A program made the translations under genes and the position numbers. The notes beneath the pieces were generated by a model. That model was not told where the DNA came from. It did not search any database and saw only the letters and a program-made list of their open reading frames with translations. From JAIXWP01 sp964428835 (lineage in GTDB: Bacteria > Bacteroidota > Bacteroidia > Flavobacteriales_D > Sanyastnellaceae): 64,000 nt of DNA. Shown here piece by piece: positions 1 through 8,540 of this stretch (position 1 is its first letter; each line of letters begins with the position of its first letter). The stretch covers positions 31,987 to 95,986 of the forward strand of contig CAYRZQ010000009.1 in NCBI GenBank assembly GCA_964428835.1. The letters run 5' to 3'.

Positions 1-2975
1 TCGGTACTGGCGAAGGATTGTTTTCATTCGATGGTTTTGACTTTAAAGCTTTTCATAAAAAAAATGGACTCGCTGATGAGCTCATTCAATCCAGTCACGC
101 GTGCAGCAATGGCGAAATATGGTTCGGTCATGGAAGTAGCGCCGTCACGATTTATAAAGATGAAAAGCTAAAAGCCCTCGACCTTTCAAAGTACTTTAAT
201 GGAAAAGTGGTAGATATTTATGAGGATAAAGAAAATAACAAGTGGCTTATTTCTCAAAACTCCGGCTTACTTAAAATAACGGCCAAAAATGAAATCACCC
301 ACTTCAAAAGTGGAATCGAAGACTATACACTTTCATCTATTCTTATTACTCCAAGCGGAAGAACCCTTCTGGGAACGGATATGGGTCTCGTAGAAGTAAA
401 AATAAAGGATGGCAAAATACAAGTCATTGAAATCCCAAACTTTCCTCTAACCAATGTTACAGACATTGCTGCCTCACAAAACTATATTTTCGTGAGTACA
501 GAAGACAGCGGAATTTTCTTGTGTTATCTTGAAAACGGTAATTACAATTTTAAGCCAATCAATTATCTCGGCAATGATCTAAGTAATTACTTCATCAGAA
601 GCTTAAAGGTTAGTAATAATAATGAGCTTTGGTTGAGTACCAACCAGCACGGCCTTATAGAGTTATCTGATTTCAATGGAAATATGTTCACCTCGCTTCA
701 AGCATTCAATGAAGCCGGAACAAATGCAGCTGAAAACATAAACGTTAGTTTTCTTGACATTGAAGGTAACCTATGGATTGGAACCATTGGAAAAGGTTTG
801 TATTTACTAGAAGAAAATTATTTCGCCGAATATCAGTCTGACTTATTCAAAAGTGGAAACAGCAGTTTATTCGCAGCTGGCGATACATTGTATGCTGGTT
901 TCTTCGGTAAAATTTATATGTCTGTAAAACATCCAGGGATGATAATAGACAGTCTGGATTCCAGAAACGGAATACCCAAGGATAATCTTACAGCTATTCA
1001 TATCGACAACAAAAAAAACATTTGGATCGGTTCCGAAAAAAGTGGAGTTTACGTGATCAAAAACAACTCACTCAAAGTTCAAAAAATCGCGCTTTCTAAG
1101 GAGTTTTCGAATGTAAAAATCAACGATATCGAATCCCTCGACGACAACACTTACATCGCAACAGACTATGGCATTTTCTTCATAAAAAACTTCAAAGTAG
1201 AGTATCAGGCGACCATCGAAACAGGGTTGTCCGCAAACGTGATAAAAGCACTCTATAAAGATTCAAAGAATCGAATTTGGATTGCTACTACCACAGAAGA
1301 AATTCCTTATATAGAAAATAATGCGATTCAATACTTAAGTGGAGTCTTTGTGGATATGCAAGCGAGCATCAAGTGCTTCGCAGAAGATCAGAACGGAAAT
1401 ATTTGGGCTGGAACTGATGGTCAAGGTGTATGGCGTTGCACTCCTCATTCACCCAAAGTTTATAATAGAACTAATTCGCTCAAAAGTGATTATTGCTACA
1501 GTCTTTTGTGCGATAATAAAAATAATTTGTGGATAGGACATCGCGCCTCACTCTCGAAAATTGACTTGAGCGATAATACCACCAGTGTTTATGAACCCGA
1601 TGCTAGTTCCAATAGGTCATTCGCCGATAACTCAGTGACAATTTGTTTTGAAGACAACATCATTTTCGGAACTAACAATGGTATATTGAGGTATGATGCA
1701 TCCAAGGACATCCCAAACCAATATGAGCCTATTTTAAACTTTACGAAGCTTGCCATTTCTGATTCCATCTATCAAATTAAAGATCGAATCATACTACCAT
1801 ACGGAGACTATAAGTTAGAGTTTTATTTCAGAGGTATTTCATTAAAAGACCCAACAGGTGTTCAATACCAGTATATTCTAGAGGGATTAGAAAGCGAGTG
1901 GAGCAACTCTACCACAGAGAATTTCGCTAGATTTAATCATCTCTCACCTGGAAAATATGTATTCAAAATAAAATGTTTCAACAGCGATGGTATCGGCGGA
2001 GAAACCATTAAATTCATTGAAATAGAAATTAAAAAACCATTCTGGCAAACCTGGTGGTTCTACTTTATCATATTCTTCATTCTTATTTTCACTGTTCGCG
2101 TCATCATCACGCGCAGAGAAAGAATCCTTAGAGAGAATCAAGTCAAACTGCAGAAAGCACTTGATGAAAGAACAAAGGAAGTTGTTGAACAAAAGGAGCT
2201 TCTTGAAATAAAAAATAAGGACATTACTGATTCGATATTGTACGCGAAAAATATCCAGAACGCGATGTTGCCTCCAAAAGGAGCCCTTAACAAGCATTTC
2301 TCTGACGCGTACGTTTATTATAAGCCGCGTGACATTGTGAGCGGTGATTTTTATTTTGTTGAACGCTTTGGAAGTAAAATAATCGTTGCTGTAGCTGACT
2401 GCACTGGGCATGGTGTGCCCGGAGCATTCATGTCCTTGATTGGTAGCACACTCATTAAAGATGCTGCAAAAATGCGTGACGTAAACACTCCTCTTGAATT
2501 GCTTTCCGTATTAGATCACGAGCTCAATATTATTCTTAATAAAAAGATTGAAAATGCAGGTATCCCTGATGGAATGGATATCAGCATCATCGATTTTGAT
2601 GTTGTGACTAAAGAATTGCGTTTTGCTTCAGCCAACAGACCAATGTTTTTGTGTGTAAACAAGGAGCTAATCGAGGTCAGAGGAAATCGACGATCAATTG
2701 GAGATGTAATCGAAAGAAATCGAACCGAATTTACTCAGCAATCTTTTCAACTCTCTGAAGGTGATATCATCTATCTTTTTTCAGATGGAATTACCGATCA
2801 ATTTGGAGGCCCATCAGCCAAGAAAATAAAAAGAAAAGGCCTAGGAGATCATCTTAAAAGTACATGTCACTTGCCAATTGCTGAACAACGCGAATTATTG
2901 AAGGAATTCATAAATAACTGGAAAGGCGATCATGACCAACTTGATGACATGATCATGCTCGCAATCCAAATTTAA
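1..2975 (+). CDS. Two-component-regulator-propeller / Y_Y_Y / SpoIIE-type phosphatase sensor (5' truncated by window edge)
   Basis: The reading frame is open to the first base of the window; the in-frame codons before the first TTG encode GTGEG, which looks like another propeller blade, so the true start lies outside. Repeated motifs of the type LWIGT/IWIGS and GL over roughly the first 590 visible residues are regulator-propeller repeats. A Y_Y_Y domain follows (about 593-668), then one membrane helix (about 674-695, FWQTWWFYF), a coiled coil (about 700-735) and a C-terminal SpoIIE/PP2C phosphatase (about 739-985) with DIVSGDFYF, VADCTGHGVPGAFMS and SDGITDQFGG, the metal-binding motifs of the family. 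Inferred role: periplasmic sensing coupled to cytoplasmic Ser/Thr dephosphorylation. The gene meets the LytTR regulator tail to tail with a 4-base overlap. The signal and the target protein cannot be read from the sequence. Confidence 0.9.
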   Translation, partial: GTGEGLFSFDGFDFKAFHKKNGLADELIQSSHACSNGEIWFGHGSSAVTIYKDEKLKALDLSKYFNGKVVDIYEDKENNKWLISQNSGLLKITAKNEITHFKSGIEDYTLSSILITPSGRTLLGTDMGLVEVKIKDGKIQVIEIPNFPLTNVTDIAASQNYIFVSTEDSGIFLCYLENGNYNFKPINYLGNDLSNYFIRSLKVSNNNELWLSTNQHGLIELSDFNGNMFTSLQAFNEAGTNAAENINVSFLDIEGNLWIGTIGKGLYLLEENYFAEYQSDLFKSGNSSLFAAGDTLYAGFFGKIYMSVKHPGMIIDSLDSRNGIPKDNLTAIHIDNKKNIWIGSEKSGVYVIKNNSLKVQKIALSKEFSNVKINDIESLDDNTYIATDYGIFFIKNFKVEYQATIETGLSANVIKALYKDSKNRIWIATTTEEIPYIENNAIQYLSGVFVDMQASIKCFAEDQNGNIWAGTDGQGVWRCTPHSPKVYNRTNSLKSDYCYSLLCDNKNNLWIGHRASLSKIDLSDNTTSVYEPDASSNRSFADNSVTICFEDNIIFGTNNGILRYDASKDIPNQYEPILNFTKLAISDSIYQIKDRIILPYGDYKLEFYFRGISLKDPTGVQYQYILEGLESEWSNSTTENFARFNHLSPGKYVFKIKCFNSDGIGGETIKFIEIEIKKPFWQTWWFYFIIFFILIFTVRVIITRRERILRENQVKLQKALDERTKEVVEQKELLEIKNKDITDSILYAKNIQNAMLPPKGALNKHFSDAYVYYKPRDIVSGDFYFVERFGSKIIVAVADCTGHGVPGAFMSLIGSTLIKDAAKMRDVNTPLELLSVLDHELNIILNKKIENAGIPDGMDISIIDFDVVTKELRFASANRPMFLCVNKELIEVRGNRRSIGDVIERNRTEFTQQSFQLSEGDIIYLFSDGITDQFGGPSAKKIKRKGLGDHLKSTCHLPIAEQRELLKEFINNWKGDHDQLDDMIMLAIQI

Positions 2976-3700
2976 AGACTCATCATATCGCGGAATCGCG
3001 CTGCTTGACGACGTGACACTTCAACAATAGTTCCGTCTTTTAATGTCATTCGCAAACCGCCATTAAACCAGTTTTCCACAGTATCCACCCATCTAAGGTT
3101 GACGATGAACTTACGGTTTGTTCTAAAAAAAGTATGATCTAATCTTTCCTCAAGAGTGTTTAATGATTTTAGAATTAAAGGCTTTGATTGATGGAAAAAT
3201 ACGCGAACATAATTGCCTTCACTTTCAAAGAGCCTTACATCTTTGAGTGACACAAACCAGCACTTCTCTCCATCCTTCAAGAAGATTTGATCCTCCTGCC
3301 CTAGTCTTCCCTCGAACACTGCCGGGTTCGAATCCAATTTCTCCTCAAGAGCATTATTTTTTACTACTTTCTGAATAGCTTCTGTCAAGCGTATATCTTC
3401 AACAGGCTTTAAAATATAGTCTATTGCGTCCACTTCAAATGCCTTCATCGCATACTCATCATAAGCAGTAACGAAAATAACCTGAGGCACTACTTCCAGT
3501 TTCTTAAGCATTTCAAAACCATTCATACCAGGCATTTGAACATCAAGAAAAATCAAATCTGGGTTGTGTTCTTCTATGGCCTTGATAGCTTCCTCGGCAT
3601 TGGCACACTCACCAATTACTTCTATTTCCGGATGCTTTGACAATAAGCTCATAAGCTCTTTTCTTGCTAAGCGCTCGTCATCTATAACTAGTGTTCTCAT
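2972..3700 (-). CDS. LytTR-family response regulator
   Basis: This 242-residue protein has an N-terminal receiver domain (about 1-120) with the phosphoacceptor context LIFLDVQMPGMNG and the conserved Lys of the ILKPVED segment. A C-terminal LytTR DNA-binding domain (about 140-240) contains the typical FFRTNRKFIVNL and VEVSRRQA segments. It should bind promoter DNA after phosphorylation by the adjacent kinase. Its ATG overlaps the end of the kinase gene (ATGA, 4 bases), so the two are cotranscribed. The pair matches the LytS/LytT-type arrangement common in Bacteroidota; target genes are unknown. Confidence 0.94.
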   Translation of the reverse strand: MRTLVIDDERLARKELMSLLSKHPEIEVIGECANAEEAIKAIEEHNPDLIFLDVQMPGMNGFEMLKKLEVVPQVIFVTAYDEYAMKAFEVDAIDYILKPVEDIRLTEAIQKVVKNNALEEKLDSNPAVFEGRLGQEDQIFLKDGEKCWFVSLKDVRLFESEGNYVRVFFHQSKPLILKSLNTLEERLDHTFFRTNRKFIVNLRWVDTVENWFNGGLRMTLKDGTIVEVSRRQAARFRDMMSL

Positions 3701-4746
3701 GATTGTTTTATTTTACAAGGAATATTTAGTTGCGTAATCACAAAATTATCTTGGTTGAAAATTTCAAACGTGGCTCTTTCACCATAAATAAGATCAAGCC
3801 GTTTGCGTGTATTTGAAAGGCCGATGCCTTGAGCCGTTTTGTTCTGCTCGAAGACACCACTATTTTTCACTACTATTTTTACTGATTCATTCTCCAAATT
3901 GATTGTTAGTTCAATCAATCCACCCTCTATAATTTTTGAGATCCCGTGCTTTACTGCATTCTCAACAATTGTTTGAAGCATGAATGGAGGAATATGAAAT
4001 GCTAAAGTATCTTCATCCACGTCCATTCGAATTGTGAGGCGCTCTTCAAATCGCACTTTCTCCATCCATAAATAATTCTCCACTAAATCCAACTCTTCTT
4101 TGAGCGTTACGGTCATATTTTTACCAAGCATCAAATTATTTCTAACAATAGAGCTCAGCATATTTATAGCCTTTTTTGATTTTTCCGGATCTTCGTCAAT
4201 GAGCGCTCTAATGCTATTCAAAGAATTGAACATGAAATGAGGATTCATTTGTGATCGAAAGCTGTTGAGCTCTATCTCTGTTTTAGCAGCTCTCAGCTCC
4301 AGGTTTTGAATTTCTTCCTTTTTCCAGTTTTCAAATACATTCACTGCGAAGTAAAGAATAGACCAAAGGAAAAATAAGAACCAAAACTTCAGGACGTTCA
4401 AAAAGAAAGTTACCGAAAAAAAAGTCAATACTAAAGGAAAATCACCATTGATGATGTCCGTGAGAGCCGTGTTAAATAGCACGAATAAGAAGCTCATCAG
4501 AATGGATGCGACCAGAATGCGAGGAATAAGAGCAATTATATTGAGTCTCTTCCATCCAAGTTGATGGATGACCGTTCGGAAGATGTGTGTGATAGACACC
4601 CCCATGATAAAGACCATTATTGAGACGTTGAGCGCGCGATTCAGGTCTTGATCAGTAATGATGGCACTAATGATATTACCCAAAATGAATAAAATCCAGC
4701 CAATAATTTGACATGCCCAGTAAACGATATTGCGGTTAGGCTTCAT
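3697..4746 (-). CDS. LytS-type membrane sensor histidine kinase (His_kinase family)
   Basis: The 349-residue product starts with four predicted membrane helices (about 10-140), followed by a short coiled coil and the His_kinase domain. The phosphorylated histidine lies in MNPHFMFNSLNSI (about residue 170), and the ATP-binding region has the N-box FMLQTIVENAVKHG and a G-box GIGLSNTRKRL. This organisation is that of the short LytS/YehU-like kinases, without a separate periplasmic sensor. It forms an operon with the LytTR regulator immediately downstream. A TATTTTTG box ends only about 8 bases before the ATG, implying a very short leader. The signal is not identifiable. Confidence 0.93.
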   Translation of the reverse strand: MKPNRNIVYWACQIIGWILFILGNIISAIITDQDLNRALNVSIMVFIMGVSITHIFRTVIHQLGWKRLNIIALIPRILVASILMSFLFVLFNTALTDIINGDFPLVLTFFSVTFFLNVLKFWFLFFLWSILYFAVNVFENWKKEEIQNLELRAAKTEIELNSFRSQMNPHFMFNSLNSIRALIDEDPEKSKKAINMLSSIVRNNLMLGKNMTVTLKEELDLVENYLWMEKVRFEERLTIRMDVDEDTLAFHIPPFMLQTIVENAVKHGISKIIEGGLIELTINLENESVKIVVKNSGVFEQNKTAQGIGLSNTRKRLDLIYGERATFEIFNQDNFVITQLNIPCKIKQS

Positions 4747-4754
4747 TACGCCAT

Positions 4755-4762
4755 CAAAAATA
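4755..4762 (-). promoter_or_regulatory. Candidate -7 promoter box (TAnnTTTG) for the His-kinase operon
   Basis: Read on the minus strand this is TATTTTTG, a full match to the Bacteroidota -7 consensus. It ends 8 bases before the kinase ATG, so the transcript would have almost no leader. No perfect TTTG -33 element was seen at the expected distance. Confidence 0.5.
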
Positions 4763-4866
4763 CTTACAATCTTATCACCAGAGGATAAGTTATATGTACG
4801 GCTTCAATTAGAGCTAAATGGTGAATTATTTGACATAAACGGAGAAATTAGCAGACATTTGTATAG

Positions 4867-5484
4867 ATGAATTTTTTAGCGCATTTCTATTTAGCATACG
4901 GGAACGAAGGTCGATTGATTGGTCAATTCATTGCAGATAGTGTGAAAGGGAGGAATTACGAACAATACCCAGAACTCATAAGAGATGGGATACGTCAACA
5001 TCGACTCATTGATCACCTCACTGAGATTTCTGAAGGACCTATGGAACTGCGAGCTTTTCTACGGCCCAATTGCGGACTCTTATCACCTGTAGCAGTGGAT
5101 ATGCTTCTCGATCACGTCCTTGCTAAAAATTGGCACGATTATCATGCGCTGCCCCTCGCTGAATTCGCGACAGGTTGTTATAACAATCTTCAAACGAACG
5201 AGGCTATGATTCCAGACCGCATGAAAGAGGCACTTTTTTATATGTCCAAATACAATTGGCTCAGTGCCTATGCCGAGCCAGAAGGAATTTTGAAAAGCAT
5301 CTCAGGCCTGAGCAAAAGGGTGAATGGAGGTGCTCTGTTAAACAACATTGCTCCCATATTCGAAGAGGCAGTGAATCAGGCTGAAAAGGCGTTTGAAAGC
5401 TATTTTCCAATCCTTTGTAAGTCCATCAAAAGCGAAATCTCGTCCTCATCTGAACCCTTTTTAGGTTTAAATCACTATTTTTAA
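4867..5484 (+). CDS. acpH: Acyl carrier protein phosphodiesterase (AcpH/DUF479 family)
   Basis: The 205-residue protein begins MNFLAHFYLA and continues with LIGQFIADSVKG and IRDGIRQHRLIDHLT, the conserved Asp/His set of the HD-like AcpH family. Family members hydrolyse the phosphopantetheine arm from holo-ACP and turn over the prosthetic group in the cytoplasm. The length matches the family (about 190-200). It is a single gene, divergent from the kinase operon. The family assignment is firm, but the physiological role of these enzymes outside Enterobacteria is poorly established, so the activity is inferred. Confidence 0.85.
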   Translation: MNFLAHFYLAYGNEGRLIGQFIADSVKGRNYEQYPELIRDGIRQHRLIDHLTEISEGPMELRAFLRPNCGLLSPVAVDMLLDHVLAKNWHDYHALPLAEFATGCYNNLQTNEAMIPDRMKEALFYMSKYNWLSAYAEPEGILKSISGLSKRVNGGALLNNIAPIFEEAVNQAEKAFESYFPILCKSIKSEISSSSEPFLGLNHYF

Positions 5485-5495
5485 AAAAGAAACCC

Positions 5496-5503
5496 TATTT
5501 TTG
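5496..5503 (+). promoter_or_regulatory. Candidate -7 promoter box for the 261-residue secreted protein
   Basis: TATTTTTG matches TAnnTTTG fully. A T-rich stretch about 16-19 bases upstream (5477-5482) could serve as the -33 element. The predicted start of transcription falls about 20 bases before the ATG at 5532. Confidence 0.5.
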
Positions 5504-5531
5504 TCCTCAACGATACTAAACCGATCGTTTT

Positions 5532-6317
5532 ATGAAAAAGTCTTTAACCTTTATTTTCCTTCTCATCGCCACCTTCAGCGTTCACGCGGGCAGCATTGTC
5601 ATGGAGGGTCGCTATCAGCAAAGAAATATATTTGTTGTAAATCAAATTAGCCAAGACGGCGTAGGCTTTTGCGTTTATGAAGTCACCGTAAATGGCCAGA
5701 TTACCACCGACGAAATCAACTCTCAAGCATTTGAAATTGATCTAAGTATTCTTAGTTTAAAAGTCGGAGACCCAACAACTGTAGTCATTAAACATAAAGA
5801 TGGATGTACCCCTAAGGTACTAAATCCTGGCGCACTTGAGCCCAGTCCTACCTTCGAATGTAAAAAAATATCTTGCAATGATAATGGCCTTTTGACTTGG
5901 GAAACAACAGGCGAAATGGGCAAACTTCCTTATATCATCCAACAGTTTAAATGGAACAAATGGGTGAATGTGGGTGAAGTTATGGGAGTGGGAACTGCAG
6001 TAAAAAACACCTACACCTTTCAGACAAGCCTAGTCAGTGGCTTGAATAAATTTAGAGTAGCTCAAAAAAGTTACGAAGGAGACCTGAGAAAAAGCATAGA
6101 ATGTGAAGTAACAAGCAAGATTACTCCAGTAACTTTTCAATACGATAAAAAAGCGAAGCTTATTAACTTCTCAGGAAACACTTCATACGAAGTCTTCAAT
6201 AGCTACGGAAATATTGTGAAAAGAGGCATCGGTAACTCGATAGACGTGACTTCCTTTTCAAAAGGTGAATATTGGATTAGCTACGACAACACTACGTCCA
6301 AGTTTATTAAAAAGTAA
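5532..6317 (+). CDS. Secreted protein of unknown function with a T9SS-like C-terminus
   Basis: The product has 261 residues with a Sec signal peptide (about 1-19, MKKSLTFIFLLIATFSVHAG). The middle shows no domain that I recognise; it has several Cys residues (FCVYEV, DGCTP, ECKKISC, IECEV) that could form disulfides. The C-terminus (about 205-261) has the rhythm of a short type A sorting domain: YEVFNSYGNIVKRG, then SIDVTSFSKGEYWI, then a basic FIKK end. I infer export through the type IX system. It is a single gene with its own promoter box and a terminator at 6350-6381. Function is unknown. Confidence 0.8.
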   Translation: MKKSLTFIFLLIATFSVHAGSIVMEGRYQQRNIFVVNQISQDGVGFCVYEVTVNGQITTDEINSQAFEIDLSILSLKVGDPTTVVIKHKDGCTPKVLNPGALEPSPTFECKKISCNDNGLLTWETTGEMGKLPYIIQQFKWNKWVNVGEVMGVGTAVKNTYTFQTSLVSGLNKFRVAQKSYEGDLRKSIECEVTSKITPVTFQYDKKAKLINFSGNTSYEVFNSYGNIVKRGIGNSIDVTSFSKGEYWISYDNTTSKFIKK

Positions 6318-6349
6318 TACCAACCAAAACCATAAACCGCTTACCAACT

Positions 6350-6381
6350 AGAGGCTGTCCGATTTCGGTCAGCCTCTTTTT
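6350..6381 (+). terminator. Rho-independent terminator after the T9SS-like secreted gene
   Basis: AGAGGCTG pairs with CAGCCTCT around a 12-base loop and is followed directly by TTTTT. It lies 33 bases past the stop codon of the preceding gene and before the lytic transglycosylase gene. Confidence 0.85.
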
Positions 6382-6412
6382 GTGTTAAAATATTTCGTAT
6401 TTTGCAGTCAAT

Positions 6413-7846
6413 ATGACTAACCTAACAAAATGGACATACACGGTTACCTTCATCCTTTTTGCTGCTTTTGTGCTTTCATCTTGCGAAAACAATGATGACG
6501 AGAGTTCACTTCTTATACCAGCCCCTATTTACTTTGACCTAGACTCGATCAAAGCGAGGGGTAAGATAATTTTGATTACAGAGAATGGCCCCACTACCTA
6601 CTATCAGTATCGTGGCCAAGGAAGAGGTTTTGATTACGATCTTGTCGCCGCATTTGCTAAATCTATTGGTGTCAAGCTGGAAATTCGCATCCTCGACGAC
6701 GTCGACAAAATGTTTGCTCATCTCAACAAAGGCGAAGGCGATATCATTGCCTCAAATCTCACAATCACCGAGGAAAGGAAAAAGTTTGTTCGCTTTAGTG
6801 CGCCCGTGTATCAAACAAGACAGATGTTGGTGCAAAAAAAATTAGACCCCTTAAAGCCTGACTCCATAATTGAAATTTTAAAAGACACTCTTGCCCTTAA
6901 CAATAAGAATATATGGGTTCATCGATACTCATCATTCTTTACACGCTTGAAGGAGATTGAAAAAAATAATGATATCGAAATTAATATTCACGAAGCACCA
7001 GGAGAAATAAGCACCGAAGACATGATTCGCCTTACTGCTTCGGGTGAAATTGAACGCACCATAACCGATGAGAATCTAGCAATTCTTCAACAACTTGATT
7101 ATCCTGAATTGGACATGTCCATCCCTGCAAGTGGTCCGCAGTCTATCGGTTGGGCCGTAAGAAGCAACGCCCCAAACCTTGAAAAGGCCATCAATCAATG
7201 GCTGGAGAGTAAAAATGGCAAGAAAAAAATCACCAAAACTTTCGACAAATACTTCAAAATTGAAAGCTATTATGGCTACAAAGGTCCCTACCAATTACCA
7301 CAAATTGGACCTGGTAAAATCTCACCATTCGATTCCTTATTCAAAAAATACGCACCTGAAATCAAATGGGATTGGAGACTGCTCGCTGCGCTTTGCTATC
7401 AAGAGTCCCGATTCAATCCGGAGGCAGTTTCATGGAGCGGAGCTTTTGGCCTGATGCAACTAATGCCTGAGACAGCGGCGCGCTTTGATTGTGATACATC
7501 ACAACTGGTAGAGCCCAATATTCGAGCAGGAGTCAAATACATTCAACATCTGGAAAGGTATTGGCGAGATCGAATACCCAATCCTGACGAGCGGAGGAAA
7601 TTCGTCTTGGCGAGCTACAATATTGGTCCTGGGCATATTCAGGATGCACGAAATATCGCCACCATGTTGGGCAAACCCGATACCATTTGGGATGGACACG
7701 TGGCAGAATGCCTACTTTTGAAAACTCAAGAAAAATACTATACTTTAGACGTGGTAAAACATGGGTATTGTCATGCAAAAGAACCATATCATTTTGTAGA
7801 AAAAATACTTGCCGTTTACAACCATTATAGGGAAAAAGTAAAATGA
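6413..7846 (+). CDS. mltF: MltF-type membrane-bound lytic murein transglycosylase
   Basis: The 477-residue lipoprotein has a lipobox at about residues 22-25 (LSSC). Residues about 44-285 form a periplasmic solute-binding domain (SBP_bac_3; GRGFDYDLVAAFAKSIGV). Residues about 315-460 form an SLT lysozyme-like domain with catalytic Glu331 in CYQESRFNP and the family motifs GAFGLMQLMPETA and ASYNIGPGHI. This is the MltF arrangement, which cleaves peptidoglycan with formation of 1,6-anhydro ends while the N-terminal module acts as a sensor for muropeptides. The stop codon overlaps the start of the next lipoprotein gene by 4 bases, so the two are co-expressed. Confidence 0.93.
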   Translation: MTNLTKWTYTVTFILFAAFVLSSCENNDDESSLLIPAPIYFDLDSIKARGKIILITENGPTTYYQYRGQGRGFDYDLVAAFAKSIGVKLEIRILDDVDKMFAHLNKGEGDIIASNLTITEERKKFVRFSAPVYQTRQMLVQKKLDPLKPDSIIEILKDTLALNNKNIWVHRYSSFFTRLKEIEKNNDIEINIHEAPGEISTEDMIRLTASGEIERTITDENLAILQQLDYPELDMSIPASGPQSIGWAVRSNAPNLEKAINQWLESKNGKKKITKTFDKYFKIESYYGYKGPYQLPQIGPGKISPFDSLFKKYAPEIKWDWRLLAALCYQESRFNPEAVSWSGAFGLMQLMPETAARFDCDTSQLVEPNIRAGVKYIQHLERYWRDRIPNPDERRKFVLASYNIGPGHIQDARNIATMLGKPDTIWDGHVAECLLLKTQEKYYTLDVVKHGYCHAKEPYHFVEKILAVYNHYREKVK

Positions 7847-8499
7847 TAAAATATTGCTTCATCTTTATACTCGCACTCGCATTCATTTTTTCTTCTTGTA
7901 AAAAAGATGAAGAAAAAAACACATACCTTCTCAAAGGAACAGTCACTGATGCTCTTAATGGCCAAGCAATCTCTGGCGCCCGTGTTGAGGTAGAGCAACA
8001 GACTTTGGATGGATCCACCTTTGGAGCTATTTACAATTTTGCCTCCGGAGGAGAGACCAATGGAAGCGGTAGTTTCAATTTAGAATGGGAAAAAGCGAAT
8101 CTTGTTGAAGCAAGAGTAACAGGAGCTAAAGCAGGATATATAACTAGAATATACAACCTCAACGCCTCTTCATTTAAACCTGGTGAGCCCGTAACTCAAA
8201 ACCTTGCCCTATTTCCAGAAGCAAATATTCAAATTAGAGTTCAGAAAACAGGTGTAAATCTTAATGCAAATGCACTCAATTTCCGCTTTGAAAACGCCGA
8301 GTTTGATTGTCTTTGCTGCAACAATAGTTGGAGAAATTTTAATAACACCACTACTGATAGCACATTTACGTGCAGAGCGTATGGTGATTCTTGGCTTCGT
8401 TACCGATACGAAGTCGTGACAGGCTCAAATAGCGAACTTTTAAGAGACAGTATTTTTTGTCAAAGAAATTCCATAATTAACCTCGATATACAGTGGTAG
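7843..8499 (+). CDS. Lipoprotein with carboxypeptidase-regulatory-like domain, function unknown
   Basis: The 218-residue product has a lipoprotein signal with lipobox FSSC (Cys about 19) followed by Lys/Asp residues. Residues about 28-110 resemble a CarboxypepD_reg-like beta-sandwich (LLKGTVTDALNGQAISGARVEV). The C-terminal half has a CLCCNNSW cluster and another CQRN Cys, suggesting disulfides or metal binding. It is translationally coupled to mltF (4-base overlap), which suggests an envelope role, possibly linked to peptidoglycan turnover. No specific function can be assigned. Confidence 0.8.
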   Translation: MIKYCFIFILALAFIFSSCKKDEEKNTYLLKGTVTDALNGQAISGARVEVEQQTLDGSTFGAIYNFASGGETNGSGSFNLEWEKANLVEARVTGAKAGYITRIYNLNASSFKPGEPVTQNLALFPEANIQIRVQKTGVNLNANALNFRFENAEFDCLCCNNSWRNFNNTTTDSTFTCRAYGDSWLRYRYEVVTGSNSELLRDSIFCQRNSIINLDIQW

Positions 8500-8540
8500 A
8501 AAACAACAGAAGTTTGTACCACGAAAAAGAGACATCTGCA

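Noticed and set aside
1944..2411. Long minus-strand open frame within the propeller/SpoIIE gene
   Set aside because: It lies opposite a well-supported coding region and has no signal, domain or start context of its own.
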